The translations under genes and the position numbers were made by a program. A DNA stretch of 64,000 nucleotides, taken from Candidatus Electrothrix aestuarii (GTDB taxonomy: Bacteria > Desulfobacterota > Desulfobulbia > Desulfobulbales > Desulfobulbaceae). Position 1 is the first letter of the stretch, and each line of letters starts with the position of its first letter. Positions 34,140 to 43,079 of this stretch are shown piece after piece. The stretch spans positions 1 to 64,000 of the forward strand of contig CP159373.1 of the NCBI GenBank assembly GCA_032595685.2, in the 5' to 3' direction. The notes beneath the pieces are model-generated. The model saw nothing but the letters and a program-made list of their open reading frames with translations, had not been told where the DNA came from and made no database searches.

Positions 34140-35021
34140 TTACTTCTTCTTCCTCTTGCTCGCTTTCCTAGATGCCTTGACCCGTTGTTTCATAGCTTTC
34201 ATGGCCTTTTTACTCATTTTGGGTTTATTTTTTAGTACCTTAGTGGGCACCTTCTCAGGTAAAGATTCTTGTGGTTGGCTGAAACATGCCCACCATGACA
34301 TAGAATCATGAATACTATCTAATTGACTTTTTTGCATTTTACACTTAAGCCTATCAAGGCATTTCTGTTTTCCACCCCTTAGCACTTCAGTGAAATCTTC
34401 ATATCCGATATAGCCGGAGTGAATTACCCCTTCATCATATGCTTTTTCAATTATCTCCATCAATTCTTCTGGATAGATATCGCATATACAATTTGCCAAT
34501 ATGTCATGAAAGGCCGACCCTGGAAATGTTTCCTCTTCAGAAAATAATTCTCGATAAAAGGACACAATTTCTTCACGGGTTATATAGCCTTCAATTAATG
34601 CATAAGATAATGCCTGAAGTGCTGATCCTCGACAATAATCATATGCACTTTTGTTTACTATTAAATCTCTGATTCTCTCAGTATTCCCCCCACAGGTTCG
34701 AAGAAGCACAATAGGTAGATCGCCAGTGACAGAATCTCCAAATAAATTGGAGGGCAGATCATTCGGGAGGCTAAACAAGTCAACTATTACATCATGGGCT
34801 TTAGTTTCGCAAAAATGGCCCAATAACATAAAGGCGTAGATATGCCCCCAATAATCACTGTCACGGTCAGCATATTTTTCAGGATCTTGAAGTACCTGTT
34901 CTAATACTGATATTAAGTGAGGTGTGATCGCTTCGCGTTTAATTAATGCCTCATCAATTTCATCGCGTTTATATGTTTTATCGTAAGTTTCAAGTGATTT
35001 TAAAAGGTCATTGATTTCCAT
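34140..35021 (-). CDS. DUF1186-like (HEAT-type) protein
   Basis: 293 residues, all helical. Segments WGHIYAFMLLGHFCETKAHD, DLPIVLLRTCGGN and RGSALQALSYALIEGYITRE match the DUF1186 pattern, a HEAT-like repeat protein with no known activity. The C-terminus is extremely basic (KNKPKMSKKAMKAMKQRVKA onward), which could contact nucleic acid. Homologues often carry a C-terminal SEC-C zinc motif; here the lysine tail replaces it. It lies 53 bases upstream of hsdR on the same strand. Function unknown. Confidence 0.7.
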   Translation of the reverse strand: MEINDLLKSLETYDKTYKRDEIDEALIKREAITPHLISVLEQVLQDPEKYADRDSDYWGHIYAFMLLGHFCETKAHDVIVDLFSLPNDLPSNLFGDSVTGDLPIVLLRTCGGNTERIRDLIVNKSAYDYCRGSALQALSYALIEGYITREEIVSFYRELFSEEETFPGSAFHDILANCICDIYPEELMEIIEKAYDEGVIHSGYIGYEDFTEVLRGGKQKCLDRLKCKMQKSQLDSIHDSMSWWACFSQPQESLPEKVPTKVLKNKPKMSKKAMKAMKQRVKASRKASKRKKK

Positions 35022-35093
35022 TTTCAGGCTCTATAATATTGTTGATATTATTAGGTCGCTGCCTCCCCCAACGTTTAACATCAGGGGCCAGCC

Positions 35094-35129
35094 GGGTAGA
35101 TCTGCTTGAGTAAAACGAAAACAGACAAC
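35094..35129. repeat. palindromic repeat family A, half element
   Basis: AGATCTGCTTGAGTAAAACG followed by AAAACAGAC corresponds to one arm of the element at 981-1056, just past the stop of the exonuclease gene. Confidence 0.55.
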
Positions 35130-35132
35130 GCA

Positions 35133-35738
35133 TCATCCAATCTTCCTTTTCGATTTCATAGCGTTATCAATAGCGAGTTCAATACACAAGGAAGCATAGG
35201 CATCATTTGCTGCATATTTCAGTTGATGATCCTGGAGCGGAAACGCGGCCCAATTTGAGGTTTGCGCCCCCTTTGCTAAACGCTGCTTAAACACCATTGC
35301 CACAGCGGTTTTGATGCCGACTCGCTGTTTCAATCCAAAATATCTCTTTAACGTTACTGACAAATCATGTTCATTTGACAAATTAATCCCAAACTTTTCC
35401 TGAAGGATTTTTTTATCACCTGCAAGCCCAAAACCAACCTTCTTTATATGAGGGGCACTCAATATTTCTTCTAATGCGGTGATGATGGGCAAAAATCTCG
35501 TTGGAAACAAAAAGGCCTTTGCTTCATTGGCCAGCTGGATAAGATGCGGGCCGTTATTCACTTCTCCTTTACGAAAACACGGCTTACTTTCCGTATCAAA
35601 CCCGAGACATGGAGATCCCTGAAGTTCTTTTATCGCTTTCTCCGCGCCTTCCATATTGTCCACAACGACAATATCATCAAGACTGATCCCTACAAACAAC
35701 GGCAACTCCCTCATCTGTTCCTTTGTTGGACGCTTCAA
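35133..35738 (-). CDS. 3'-5' exonuclease (DEDDy, RNase D/WRN-like)
   Basis: About 201 residues. The DEDD motifs can be read: CLGFDTESKP (D, E), the middle KKVGFGLAGDKKIL (D) and YAANDAYASLCIEL (Y...D), which gives the DEDDy class. No HRDC or other domain, so it resembles stand-alone WRN-type 3'-5' exonucleases. The longest frame begins at a GTG (35759); the TTG at 35738 fits better because AGAGGAGAAAGG precedes it. The role could be DNA or RNA end trimming. Located beside the restriction and Fic genes. Confidence 0.85.
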   Translation of the reverse strand: MKRPTKEQMRELPLFVGISLDDIVVVDNMEGAEKAIKELQGSPCLGFDTESKPCFRKGEVNNGPHLIQLANEAKAFLFPTRFLPIITALEEILSAPHIKKVGFGLAGDKKILQEKFGINLSNEHDLSVTLKRYFGLKQRVGIKTAVAMVFKQRLAKGAQTSNWAAFPLQDHQLKYAANDAYASLCIELAIDNAMKSKRKIG

Positions 35739-36004
35739 ATACCTTTCTCCTCTTTTCACCCCCCCCTTTTCAGCTCACTCTCTGAATCCTCCGAGAGCAC
35801 TTAACAGCAGCACATAAGGCTTCTGTTGCAGGATACTCTCTGAAGAGGTAGCGTGTCTGCCGGGGAGATCTACTTGATTATTTCACTGGATTCCCAGTTC
35901 AAATTATGTATAATAAGCAGTAACATTTCTTGACAAAGAGAAATTACAACATATTCTTTTTCAAGAAAATTATAGATACATTTATCGCTACAAAAATACT
36001 CTTT

Positions 36005-37126
36005 ATGAAAGAATTTCTCACCTTCAAATCAGGCAAATTTTATTTTAACTATGAGTATGACGCGACGCAAATTGACAGCCTGCTGGTCAGGGCCACCGTA
36101 CTGAATGAAACCATTGTCAATTTACCTATCCTACCGGAACTGGCTTCCCGCATAGAGCCGGAGATTATGTACAGCTCCATTGCCGGAACAGCAGCGATTG
36201 AAGGCAATCCCTGCACAAGAGAAGATGTAGAAAAAATAGCGCAGGGAGAGAAAATCCCAATCTACACCAAAAAAGATCAGCAGGAAATCAAGAATCTTAT
36301 CACTGCCTATACCTTCCTCTCAAGCATTGAGCCCTCGCCCGAACCTTTTCTTGTCACGGAAGAGATTATTTGCACACTCCACAAAATGATAACCAGCGAT
36401 GTGCCTGATGAGAATAACAGACCAGGAAGGTACAGAAACGGAATTGTTTATGTTGGTGACAAGGCCCACGGCGGTGTCTACACCCCGCCCAAAATTCTTG
36501 AAGATATCAAGAATCTTATGCGGGAGTATACAAACTGGATAAACAGCGAGGCAGTGTTGCAGGCTCACCCGTTTATCAGGGCCTCACTTGCTCATTATTA
36601 TTTTGCAACAATTCACCCCTTTTGGGACGGTAACGGCAGGACAGCCCGACTCCTGGAAGCACTGCTCCTCCAGTCTGCGAACATAAAATATGCCCCCCGC
36701 GAACTCTCTAATTATTACTATAGAAATGTCGATGAATACTATATCGCCTTTTCAAAAAGCATAAAATCAAAGAGCAGTGCGAGTCCTTTTCTCGAATTCT
36801 GCCTTAAAGCCTCGGTGGACAGTTTGGAGCGGATCAAAGAAAGCATCATTGCTTTTATAACCAAATACACACTCAGGGATTTTTACCGATCAGAAAGAAA
36901 ACATAAGAGAATCACGGCACGCCAATTTGAACTCCTGGATATCCTCCTGGACCATCCTGTCAGCTTTTCCCTCAAGGACCTCCATGAGCGGAAGCCATTC
37001 TCCATCCTCTATCGGAGTGTGACCACCCAAACAGCACGACGTGATATCAGAAACTTACTCGCTCTCCACGTACTCATTCCAGCTGGCGAGAAAGAATACA
37101 TGCTTAATTTAAGAGCATTAAACTGA
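36005..37126 (+). CDS. Fic/DOC family protein (AMP-transferase type)
   Basis: 373 residues from the ATG. The Fic core motif HPFWDGNGRTARL (H204) is complete, so catalysis (NMP transfer to a hydroxyl side chain) is possible. A self-inhibitory motif TAAIEGN (62-68) in the N-terminal helix places it in the class II, intramolecularly inhibited Fic proteins. A winged-helix-like C-terminus (RQFELLDILL...RDIRNLL) follows. The weak Shine-Dalgarno and a possible upstream TTG (35930) leave the start uncertain. The 3' end overlaps the convergent gene by 9 bases. Confidence 0.9.
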   Translation: MKEFLTFKSGKFYFNYEYDATQIDSLLVRATVLNETIVNLPILPELASRIEPEIMYSSIAGTAAIEGNPCTREDVEKIAQGEKIPIYTKKDQQEIKNLITAYTFLSSIEPSPEPFLVTEEIICTLHKMITSDVPDENNRPGRYRNGIVYVGDKAHGGVYTPPKILEDIKNLMREYTNWINSEAVLQAHPFIRASLAHYYFATIHPFWDGNGRTARLLEALLLQSANIKYAPRELSNYYYRNVDEYYIAFSKSIKSKSSASPFLEFCLKASVDSLERIKESIIAFITKYTLRDFYRSERKHKRITARQFELLDILLDHPVSFSLKDLHERKPFSILYRSVTTQTARRDIRNLLALHVLIPAGEKEYMLNLRALN

Positions 37127-38395
37127 TGCACCCGGCACATCTAACCTTGGTGTTTTCCGCAGCAAGCCCAGATACCATCGCACAGCGCCACTGAAGCACT
37201 TGACAATAACCGCCTCATCACTCCATCGCACACCGAGTAGCTCTGCCACCTGCTCTGTATTCCGATAAAACTTGGGCCGAATCCTAAAGAGCTGTACCTG
37301 CTCACCGCCCTCTTCCTCCAGCACGATAATAGGCGAGATTATCCCTCTGAAAACCTCACAGGAGGAAGACTCAACCCCTGTCTTAACAATCTTCTTCCCG
37401 AAAAAAAGACAAGACCGGTAAGAAAACTGCAACGCACCGTCTTGCTGAGCAAGTCGCCCAAAGGTCATGGGAGGGATTCGCCCGAAATAGCAGCTGGAAA
37501 AACAGCTGACCCCGTCTTTTGGCAGAGAGCCGCTTCTGCTCCGCAAAAGCTTGTAAAAAACCAGATCATGGGACATGACCGTGCCGAACACGACTAGCCG
37601 CAGGGTTTTCGGAAAAAGGTAGACCGCAAAGGCAATGACAGCCAGGGACAAAAAAAGCCCTGCAGAGTTTCCTGACAAACCGATGATCAACACCACCAGC
37701 GAGTTCTTTGCCGCAGATAAGATGGCATCGCCAAGGGAAAAGGGACAGAGCAGGATAAGCACGTTAAAGGCCTGGGACAGCACCCAGACCACGATAAATA
37801 TCATGCTGGCCGTAAGCGAGGTCAGGGTCATGAGCAGCATATCAAGCCCCGAGTTCACAGCCACATCTGCGGAACCCGCTGCAAGAGCAACCGGAACGGC
37901 CACCGAAAACAAGCTGTCGTAGCCCAGCTGGGTCAGCTGCTGCAATTGCTGAAACTGGCCCTGGGTGACAGAGGTCACCAAGACCGGCAGGGCAATAACC
38001 GCGCTGGTATTCTTTTCAACAAGAATCTCAAAGGCATCTAAGGGCGACTTGAGCAGCTTGGGAAAGGCCACACCAAAGGTGTCTTTCAGAAAAATCAGCC
38101 CCAGAACAACAGAGAGCGGTCCCCAGAAAACAGGGGAAAGATGCCAAGGCAGCGCGGCACGATCCTGCTCTGGAGCGGAGAAATAATAATAGGCCCCTAA
38201 GGCCGACATGCAAAAAATAGGGTTCAGGGCAAGCCCAGTGACCTGCGCCACTTCCTGGGACAGCTTCTCCGCATTAAAGGTCACCTGCTTATAGCTTGCT
38301 GGAGCGGGCTTGGGTGCAGCAGCAAAGGCAGAGAGGACAAAACTGATGCTGCATATCATTATAACGAAAAAGAGAACTTTGCTTTTATTGAACAT
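37118..38395 (-). CDS. multi-spanning membrane protein of unknown function
   Basis: 425 residues. Signal-peptide-like start (FFVIMICSISFVLSAFAAA) with a predicted cut after AAA, then about six hydrophobic segments up to residue 290, with a soluble C-terminal tail (residues 330-425) containing FRIRPKFYRNTEQVAELLGV. I recognise no family. The 3' end overlaps the Fic gene end in convergent orientation. It is followed on the same strand by nothing obvious, and preceded by the HD-protein gene (44-base gap). Confidence 0.7.
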   Translation of the reverse strand: MFNKSKVLFFVIMICSISFVLSAFAAAPKPAPASYKQVTFNAEKLSQEVAQVTGLALNPIFCMSALGAYYYFSAPEQDRAALPWHLSPVFWGPLSVVLGLIFLKDTFGVAFPKLLKSPLDAFEILVEKNTSAVIALPVLVTSVTQGQFQQLQQLTQLGYDSLFSVAVPVALAAGSADVAVNSGLDMLLMTLTSLTASMIFIVVWVLSQAFNVLILLCPFSLGDAILSAAKNSLVVLIIGLSGNSAGLFLSLAVIAFAVYLFPKTLRLVVFGTVMSHDLVFYKLLRSRSGSLPKDGVSCFSSCYFGRIPPMTFGRLAQQDGALQFSYRSCLFFGKKIVKTGVESSSCEVFRGIISPIIVLEEEGGEQVQLFRIRPKFYRNTEQVAELLGVRWSDEAVIVKCFSGAVRWYLGLLRKTPRLDVPGASV

Positions 38396-38439
38396 TATTC
38401 AATCCCATTATTTTATCCATAAGAGGAAGGTATCTCATC

Positions 38440-39054
38440 CTACACGTTGAATTCCTGCACCTTACGCTGAAGGTTTATCCGCGCCTGTTGTTCATAGTGT
38501 GCCTGAAAGTATTTCGTATGATATATTGCTGGTCGTTTGAGGAATCCTTCAAGGACCTGCCTCCGTCCTTGCCGGAACGGCTCTTCCGGGACCCAATGGT
38601 ACTCGCGGCGAATATTACTATCATACTGGTCAAAAACCAGTGCAGGGGCACCCAATATGCAAAGATCAATATCCGTTATAAGAGCAGCATCAGCATCATG
38701 AGCGACATGATCCTTGGTTGCCAGAATGAGACGCGCTATCCGATTGCTAACATCGTATGCCACACTGACTTCCTCAAGAAAGCGAATTGCCCATTCCGCG
38801 CTCTGCTCTTCATTATCCTGCCTGCGGGTATCATACACCGCATCATGAAACCAGAGCGCAATCTCCACTTCAGCAGGCCGAGTGGCGAGATGACGAACAT
38901 CCTGAAAAAGAGTCAGGCAGTCAGCAATATGCCTTACTGTATGATAATAACGTGCGGGGTGCGCATAGGCATCTTTGAGCTCGGTGAAAATCGACAGAGA
39001 GGGGCGGGCTCCCAGCTCTGCTAAACTGCGGGCAAGATTCTCAGCACGAAACAT
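38440..39054 (-). CDS. HD-domain metal-dependent phosphohydrolase
   Basis: 204 residues. RYYHTVRHIADCL (His38, His42) and ALWFHDAVYD (His70-Asp71) give the HD-superfamily metal site, then DHVAHDADAALITDIDLCIL provides the last Asp. This matches the predicted metal-dependent HD phosphohydrolase group (COG4339-like). The substrate, probably a nucleotide, is unknown. No transporter or kinase partner is nearby. Confidence 0.85.
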   Translation of the reverse strand: MFRAENLARSLAELGARPSLSIFTELKDAYAHPARYYHTVRHIADCLTLFQDVRHLATRPAEVEIALWFHDAVYDTRRQDNEEQSAEWAIRFLEEVSVAYDVSNRIARLILATKDHVAHDADAALITDIDLCILGAPALVFDQYDSNIRREYHWVPEEPFRQGRRQVLEGFLKRPAIYHTKYFQAHYEQQARINLQRKVQEFNV

Positions 39055-39118
39055 AGCAGCCCAAGAGGATCAATATATCGAACAGAAGGACTGCCAGAAT
39101 ACTTCCTCGCTGTGTTTT

Positions 39119-39784
39119 TCATATTTTCGCGCCAGAAACAGCAGATACAGCAGATACAGTAACAGAGGCGGTAATAATCACTTTAAGATTCTTCAGAATA
39201 CGGAAGATATCATCCAGATCAGCCTGCCGTGACGCAAGATAGCCCTGGCTAATGGCATAGGAACGCTCCTGCAGGGTAAGAAAATGCCACACCTCCCCTT
39301 TGACATAGCAACCATAGACCGGTAGCTTGTGCTGATTCAGTTCCTGCGCCACCAGCATGGCCGCCAAAACCTGGGCCGCCGGGTCACCCTCCGGGTCTTT
39401 TTCTTTCTTGTATTCCTGGAGACAGAAATAGGGCTGCTGTGGTTCCCGAAAACCGGAGGCGATAATACCGTCCGGCTCGCCACTCATTTCAATACCGTCA
39501 ACAACCCCATTCAAAGGCCGTTCTGCAAAAAAATTAAATTCCTTTGAACTAAAACGAACAAGGGTCATGAGCGGTCCGATAAAATTATAGGCCAGCTCTG
39601 TCTCATTCCAGTCATAGACATGTGCCTTCAAAAGCGTCTGAAAGGATCGCAATGCTTCCTGTTCAAAGGAAGAAATCTGTTCCTGACCATTGAGCCAATC
39701 TTCCAACACCGGGCTGGTATCCAGAACCGTCAAGGCAAAGGTTCTGTCCAGGTCCGCTAAACTCCATTCCCGAAAACTGCGCAT
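39119..39784 (-). CDS. PD-(D/E)XK nuclease-like protein
   Basis: 221 residues. GEPDGIIAS (PD at 104-105) and QEYKKEKD (E124, K126) have the spacing and surroundings of a PD-(D/E)XK nuclease core, with the preceding NGVVDGIEM strand. The C-terminal hydrophobic stretch IITASVTVSAVSAV may be a strand or membrane-associated tail. A family named only by its fold; activity on nucleic acid is inferred from the motif. No partner gene suggests a specific system. Confidence 0.6.
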   Translation of the reverse strand: MRSFREWSLADLDRTFALTVLDTSPVLEDWLNGQEQISSFEQEALRSFQTLLKAHVYDWNETELAYNFIGPLMTLVRFSSKEFNFFAERPLNGVVDGIEMSGEPDGIIASGFREPQQPYFCLQEYKKEKDPEGDPAAQVLAAMLVAQELNQHKLPVYGCYVKGEVWHFLTLQERSYAISQGYLASRQADLDDIFRILKNLKVIITASVTVSAVSAVSGAKI

Positions 39785-39929
39785 ATTGCTCCCTCAAGAA
39801 AAAGCTATACTCCCCATTTTCAGGTGCAGAGTTGTCGGGGAAAACCTGCTCCCGACATAACAGGACGAACACAGAGGTTTGCCCTTCCGGCACCCGAAAT
39901 AATGGGTAAAATACACCTGTCCGATTCCC

Positions 39930-41915
39930 TTATTTTTTATTATCCGGCAAGCCCACTGTAATCGCATTTTCAAAGTCCTTGGCAATGGCATTGATGCTCA
40001 TATCAGAGGGGATATAATAGACTTTCTCAATGCCGCTCCCCAGGGCCTTGGCCTTTTCCACCTCGGCAAAGCGCTGTCCCCCCTGCCCCTCATAAGCGGC
40101 AAGCTCCAGCTTTTTGGCCTCAGCCTTGGCCTTTCCTATGGCCAGGATACCGGTTGCCTCTTTTTCCTTTTCATAAAGGGCAGCATCCGCACCGATCTGA
40201 ATCTTCTTTGCCTCACCCTGGGCAATGAACTCCTTCTTGGCGACGTTGATTTCCTCAACTGCCCGTTCTTCCTCCGCACTGATGATGGCCTTGATTTTCT
40301 TGGTCTCGGCCACCACCTTGGCAGACTCGAAATTGACCTTTTCCTTTTCCCGGGCCAGATCCGCATTGGCCTTCTGAGTCTTCTGCTCCTGCTCAAACTT
40401 CTCCTGTAATTTTAAAGCAATAACCTTATCAGTGATCGGATGGCGCAGCTGGGCAGGTACCTCGAAGTGTCGAACCAGGGCCTGGTTCATCTGCACCCGA
40501 CTCTCCAGGGTCTTGACTTTCAGCTCTTTATGGATATCATTCTGAAAGGTCTCTCTGGTGGCACCGTGGACAAAATCCTCACCCTTATATCGGGAACCGA
40601 GAATCCGGGCATAGGATCGGGCCTGGGGGCGGATTATCTTCTCCTTGATATCCTGAATATCTCGTCCGATAGTGGCCACCACATAGGGCGCATCATGGGG
40701 TAATACCTGAAAGAGCACCGTCACGTCAATAGCGATTTCAAAGCCATCATCTGAGTAAAAGACAATGGCATCGTTCTGCTGGGTATCGCCCTGCCCCTCC
40801 AGATAGGTCATCTCATAGCGTTGCTGGCGAATATCCGTGTTCACCACCTGGGTGGCATAGGGATTGAGGTAATACAGACCCGGCGGCAGGGTATTCTCCT
40901 GGATTCCCCGTTCGCCCTCCTTGGCCAGGAGCTGATCCGCTGGTTTGGCAATGCCGGTCTTGGCAATCTGCACCCCCACATGCCCGTCCGGGACAAAGAT
41001 GGCATCTTCTATACGCAAGGATTTTTCATAGGGGTTGATATAGTACATACCCGGTTGCAGCACCTGTTTCTGAATGCCCTGATACTCGTCATTGGCATCC
41101 ACCAGAATGGTCCCCTCAGGCGGCATCTTCCCCACTCGCTTGGTCACAACTCCGACCTGCCCCTTATCAATTTTCACCGCCTCAACAATCTCGTGTTTAT
41201 AGGCAGCGGGATTGATATAATACGTACCTGGTTGCAAGACCTCGCGGATGATCCCACGAAACTGGCTTTCCTTAGATACCAGGATGGTGCCCTGGGAAGG
41301 TTCCTCGCCATACAATCTGGTCAGCACTCCCAGACTGCCCTCGGGAATCTGCACGGCTGGAAACTGTTTAACTTCCAGGTAGGCGGTATTGATGGGGTAA
41401 CTTCCTGGCTTGAGCACCTCCAGACGCGGACCTTTCTGTCCCATCTTGAACTTTTTAGTCTTATGCCCTTTCTCGCTTACCTCTTCGTAGGAATCAGATT
41501 CGGCAAGAATCTGACCAGGTCGCATGGGATAGCCGTCCTTGGCATTGACCTGCCCGATCATGCCGGTTGGAATGGTAACAAAGGGTTCTTCCTTGATGGT
41601 GTATTTCCAGAGCGGTTCCAGCAACCAGTAAAAATGCATTCCGGGCATCAGCACCTCACGTCGGTAGCCCTGTTCCCCTTCCTCAACGATAAAGCGTTCA
41701 TCCTCAGCTGGTTTACTGCCGAATTTAGCAAAAATAACACCAACGTGCCCCTTATCAATGGAGACAAAGCCGATCATTACATAGAACAAGGGAAAGAGCA
41801 GGATGACGAATTTTCTAAATCGCCCAGTTTCCTTGCCTCCATTGCCAAGGATTCGACTAGCCATCTCAAAAAGTTTCTTAAATTTGCTCTTTTTCTCCCG
41901 CACCTGAATATCCAT
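39930..41915 (-). CDS. SPFH/band-7 (flotillin-like) protein with five N-terminal repeats
   Basis: 661 residues from the ATG after AAGGGGG. One membrane segment (about 34-54: FVILLFPLFYVMIGFVSI), then five copies of a 45-60-residue unit of the form 'G.vGV....G..P..G.ILV....y.GI...VLqPGxYYiNPy' (about 55-370). The unit ends and an SPFH domain follows (about 370-520), then a long Glu/Lys/Ala coiled coil (510-640). Flotillin-like proteins form membrane-bound oligomeric rings. The repeated unit before the band-7 domain is unusual. The upstream frame (42068) lacks a ribosome-binding site. Confidence 0.85.
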   Translation of the reverse strand: MDIQVREKKSKFKKLFEMASRILGNGGKETGRFRKFVILLFPLFYVMIGFVSIDKGHVGVIFAKFGSKPAEDERFIVEEGEQGYRREVLMPGMHFYWLLEPLWKYTIKEEPFVTIPTGMIGQVNAKDGYPMRPGQILAESDSYEEVSEKGHKTKKFKMGQKGPRLEVLKPGSYPINTAYLEVKQFPAVQIPEGSLGVLTRLYGEEPSQGTILVSKESQFRGIIREVLQPGTYYINPAAYKHEIVEAVKIDKGQVGVVTKRVGKMPPEGTILVDANDEYQGIQKQVLQPGMYYINPYEKSLRIEDAIFVPDGHVGVQIAKTGIAKPADQLLAKEGERGIQENTLPPGLYYLNPYATQVVNTDIRQQRYEMTYLEGQGDTQQNDAIVFYSDDGFEIAIDVTVLFQVLPHDAPYVVATIGRDIQDIKEKIIRPQARSYARILGSRYKGEDFVHGATRETFQNDIHKELKVKTLESRVQMNQALVRHFEVPAQLRHPITDKVIALKLQEKFEQEQKTQKANADLAREKEKVNFESAKVVAETKKIKAIISAEEERAVEEINVAKKEFIAQGEAKKIQIGADAALYEKEKEATGILAIGKAKAEAKKLELAAYEGQGGQRFAEVEKAKALGSGIEKVYYIPSDMSINAIAKDFENAITVGLPDNKK

Positions 41916-42234
41916 TGAAGCCCCCTTATATTTTTTCTTCTCCACCACCACTCTCCTCTGCACTTCATCGCAGGTACAGTCCCGCCTGTTCAGCTGCTGT
42001 TGAGCGCATTTTGAGCATAACAGATAAAGGAGATAAAAAAAATATTTGCAGAGAGAAATTCCCCTCAAGTTGGCAAGATCTTGTCAGAGAGCGTGAACAA
42101 ATTCACCTACCAATCCATCTACCGTAGGCTCTTCAGGTTATAAATGAACGTACCTACCAAGGAGGTAAGTGCCTACCTCTCGAAAAAAATACATTTTTTC
42201 TTTCTCACAGGCAAAAGAAACAACCTCTTTATTA

Positions 42235-42466
42235 CTCCCCATTCGCTCATTTCAAAACGCAGTTCGGAGAATTTCACCAAATCTGACTAAAAAATCCTAA
42301 TTTCGATGTCGGAGACGGTGAAATTCGTTTATGTGGCAATAAATTTTTCGCCCGTCAACATGTGGAGCAAAAAACTATCTGGAATTGATTTTGCGCAAAA
42401 AAATAAACCACGTAAGTACAGAAAGTTAAAATTCAACAAACTACAAAAAAATAAGCGAATGGGGAG
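42235..42466. mobile_element. 232-bp MITE with terminal inverted repeats
   Basis: The left terminus CTCCCCATTCGCTCATTT and right terminus AAATAAGCGAATGGGGAG are inverted copies with one mismatch. TTATTA occurs on both sides (42229-42234 and 42467-42472) as a target duplication. The inside has a GAATTTCACC/GGTGAAATTC inverted pair and no transposase. A non-autonomous DNA transposon. Confidence 0.85.
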
Positions 42467-42639
42467 TTATTACACTAGGATTCCATAAAAAACAGCAGGA
42501 ACGCTGTAGGATAAACAGCACTTACCACATAGTTTTAGCCACTTAAAAAATTTACAAACGACCACATAACCGGTATCCTATAACATAGAACAAGTTATAC
42601 AATACAATCTAACAGGTAATGCTTGAGGAAGGTACAGAC

Positions 42640-43005
42640 ATGGATGTAACACACTTGCAAGTAGCGACTATTGCTCATTTACAGTGGAAATCAAAATTAT
42701 CTGACTTCTTTTATGGGGTCGGTAGCCTCACCTTAGCGGAGGTACCTGATCATGCGAATTGTGAATTTGGTAAATGGTTGTACAATTCCGGTTTAAGCGA
42801 ATTTTCCTCGTACCCGGAGATGAAGAAAGTGGAAGCCCTGCATACAGATTTCCATCAAAAAATAAGACAGCTGGTACAAATGCCAGAAGAAGTGAGAAAA
42901 AGCTCCGAGGGACAGCAGGCCTTGAGCACGTTCAAAGCAGAGTGTGACGATTTTGTCAATCTGCTTGAATCAGTAGAAGCAAAGGCTGCGAAAGAGAGTA
43001 TCTAG
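42640..43005 (+). CDS. CZB-domain protein (chemoreceptor zinc-binding type)
   Basis: 121 residues. HLQWKSKL (His13), CEFGKWLY (Cys41) and EALHTDFHQKI supply the His/Cys zinc ligands of a CZB domain, a four-helix fold that normally ends bacterial chemoreceptors or diguanylate cyclases. Here it stands alone with no receptor domain. The ATG at 42640 follows AGGAAGG; an earlier in-frame ATG at 42619 is less well placed. A strong terminator follows at 43039. It may sense zinc or redox state for another protein. Alone in its operon. Confidence 0.8.
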   Translation: MDVTHLQVATIAHLQWKSKLSDFFYGVGSLTLAEVPDHANCEFGKWLYNSGLSEFSSYPEMKKVEALHTDFHQKIRQLVQMPEEVRKSSEGQQALSTFKAECDDFVNLLESVEAKAAKESI

Positions 43006-43038
43006 AAGATATCGAGAATACATTAGGTTGAGTTATCT

Positions 43039-43074
43039 AACCGGGTCCGTGCCGAACGCGTGGCCCGGTTTTTT
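43039..43074 (+). terminator. intrinsic terminator of the CZB gene
   Basis: AACCGGG pairs with CCCGGTT, followed by TTTTT; the oleB stop on the other strand lies 6 bp beyond. Confidence 0.9.
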
Positions 43075-43079
43075 ATTGA

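Noticed and set aside
35858-35892. Possible fifth copy of the family A palindrome before the Fic gene
   Set aside because: Only a short AGATCTACTTGATT stretch matches and the rest of the arm does not.
40821-41918. Plus-strand ORF of 365 codons
   Set aside because: Mirror of the SPFH gene; the repeat structure of the minus strand explains the open frame.
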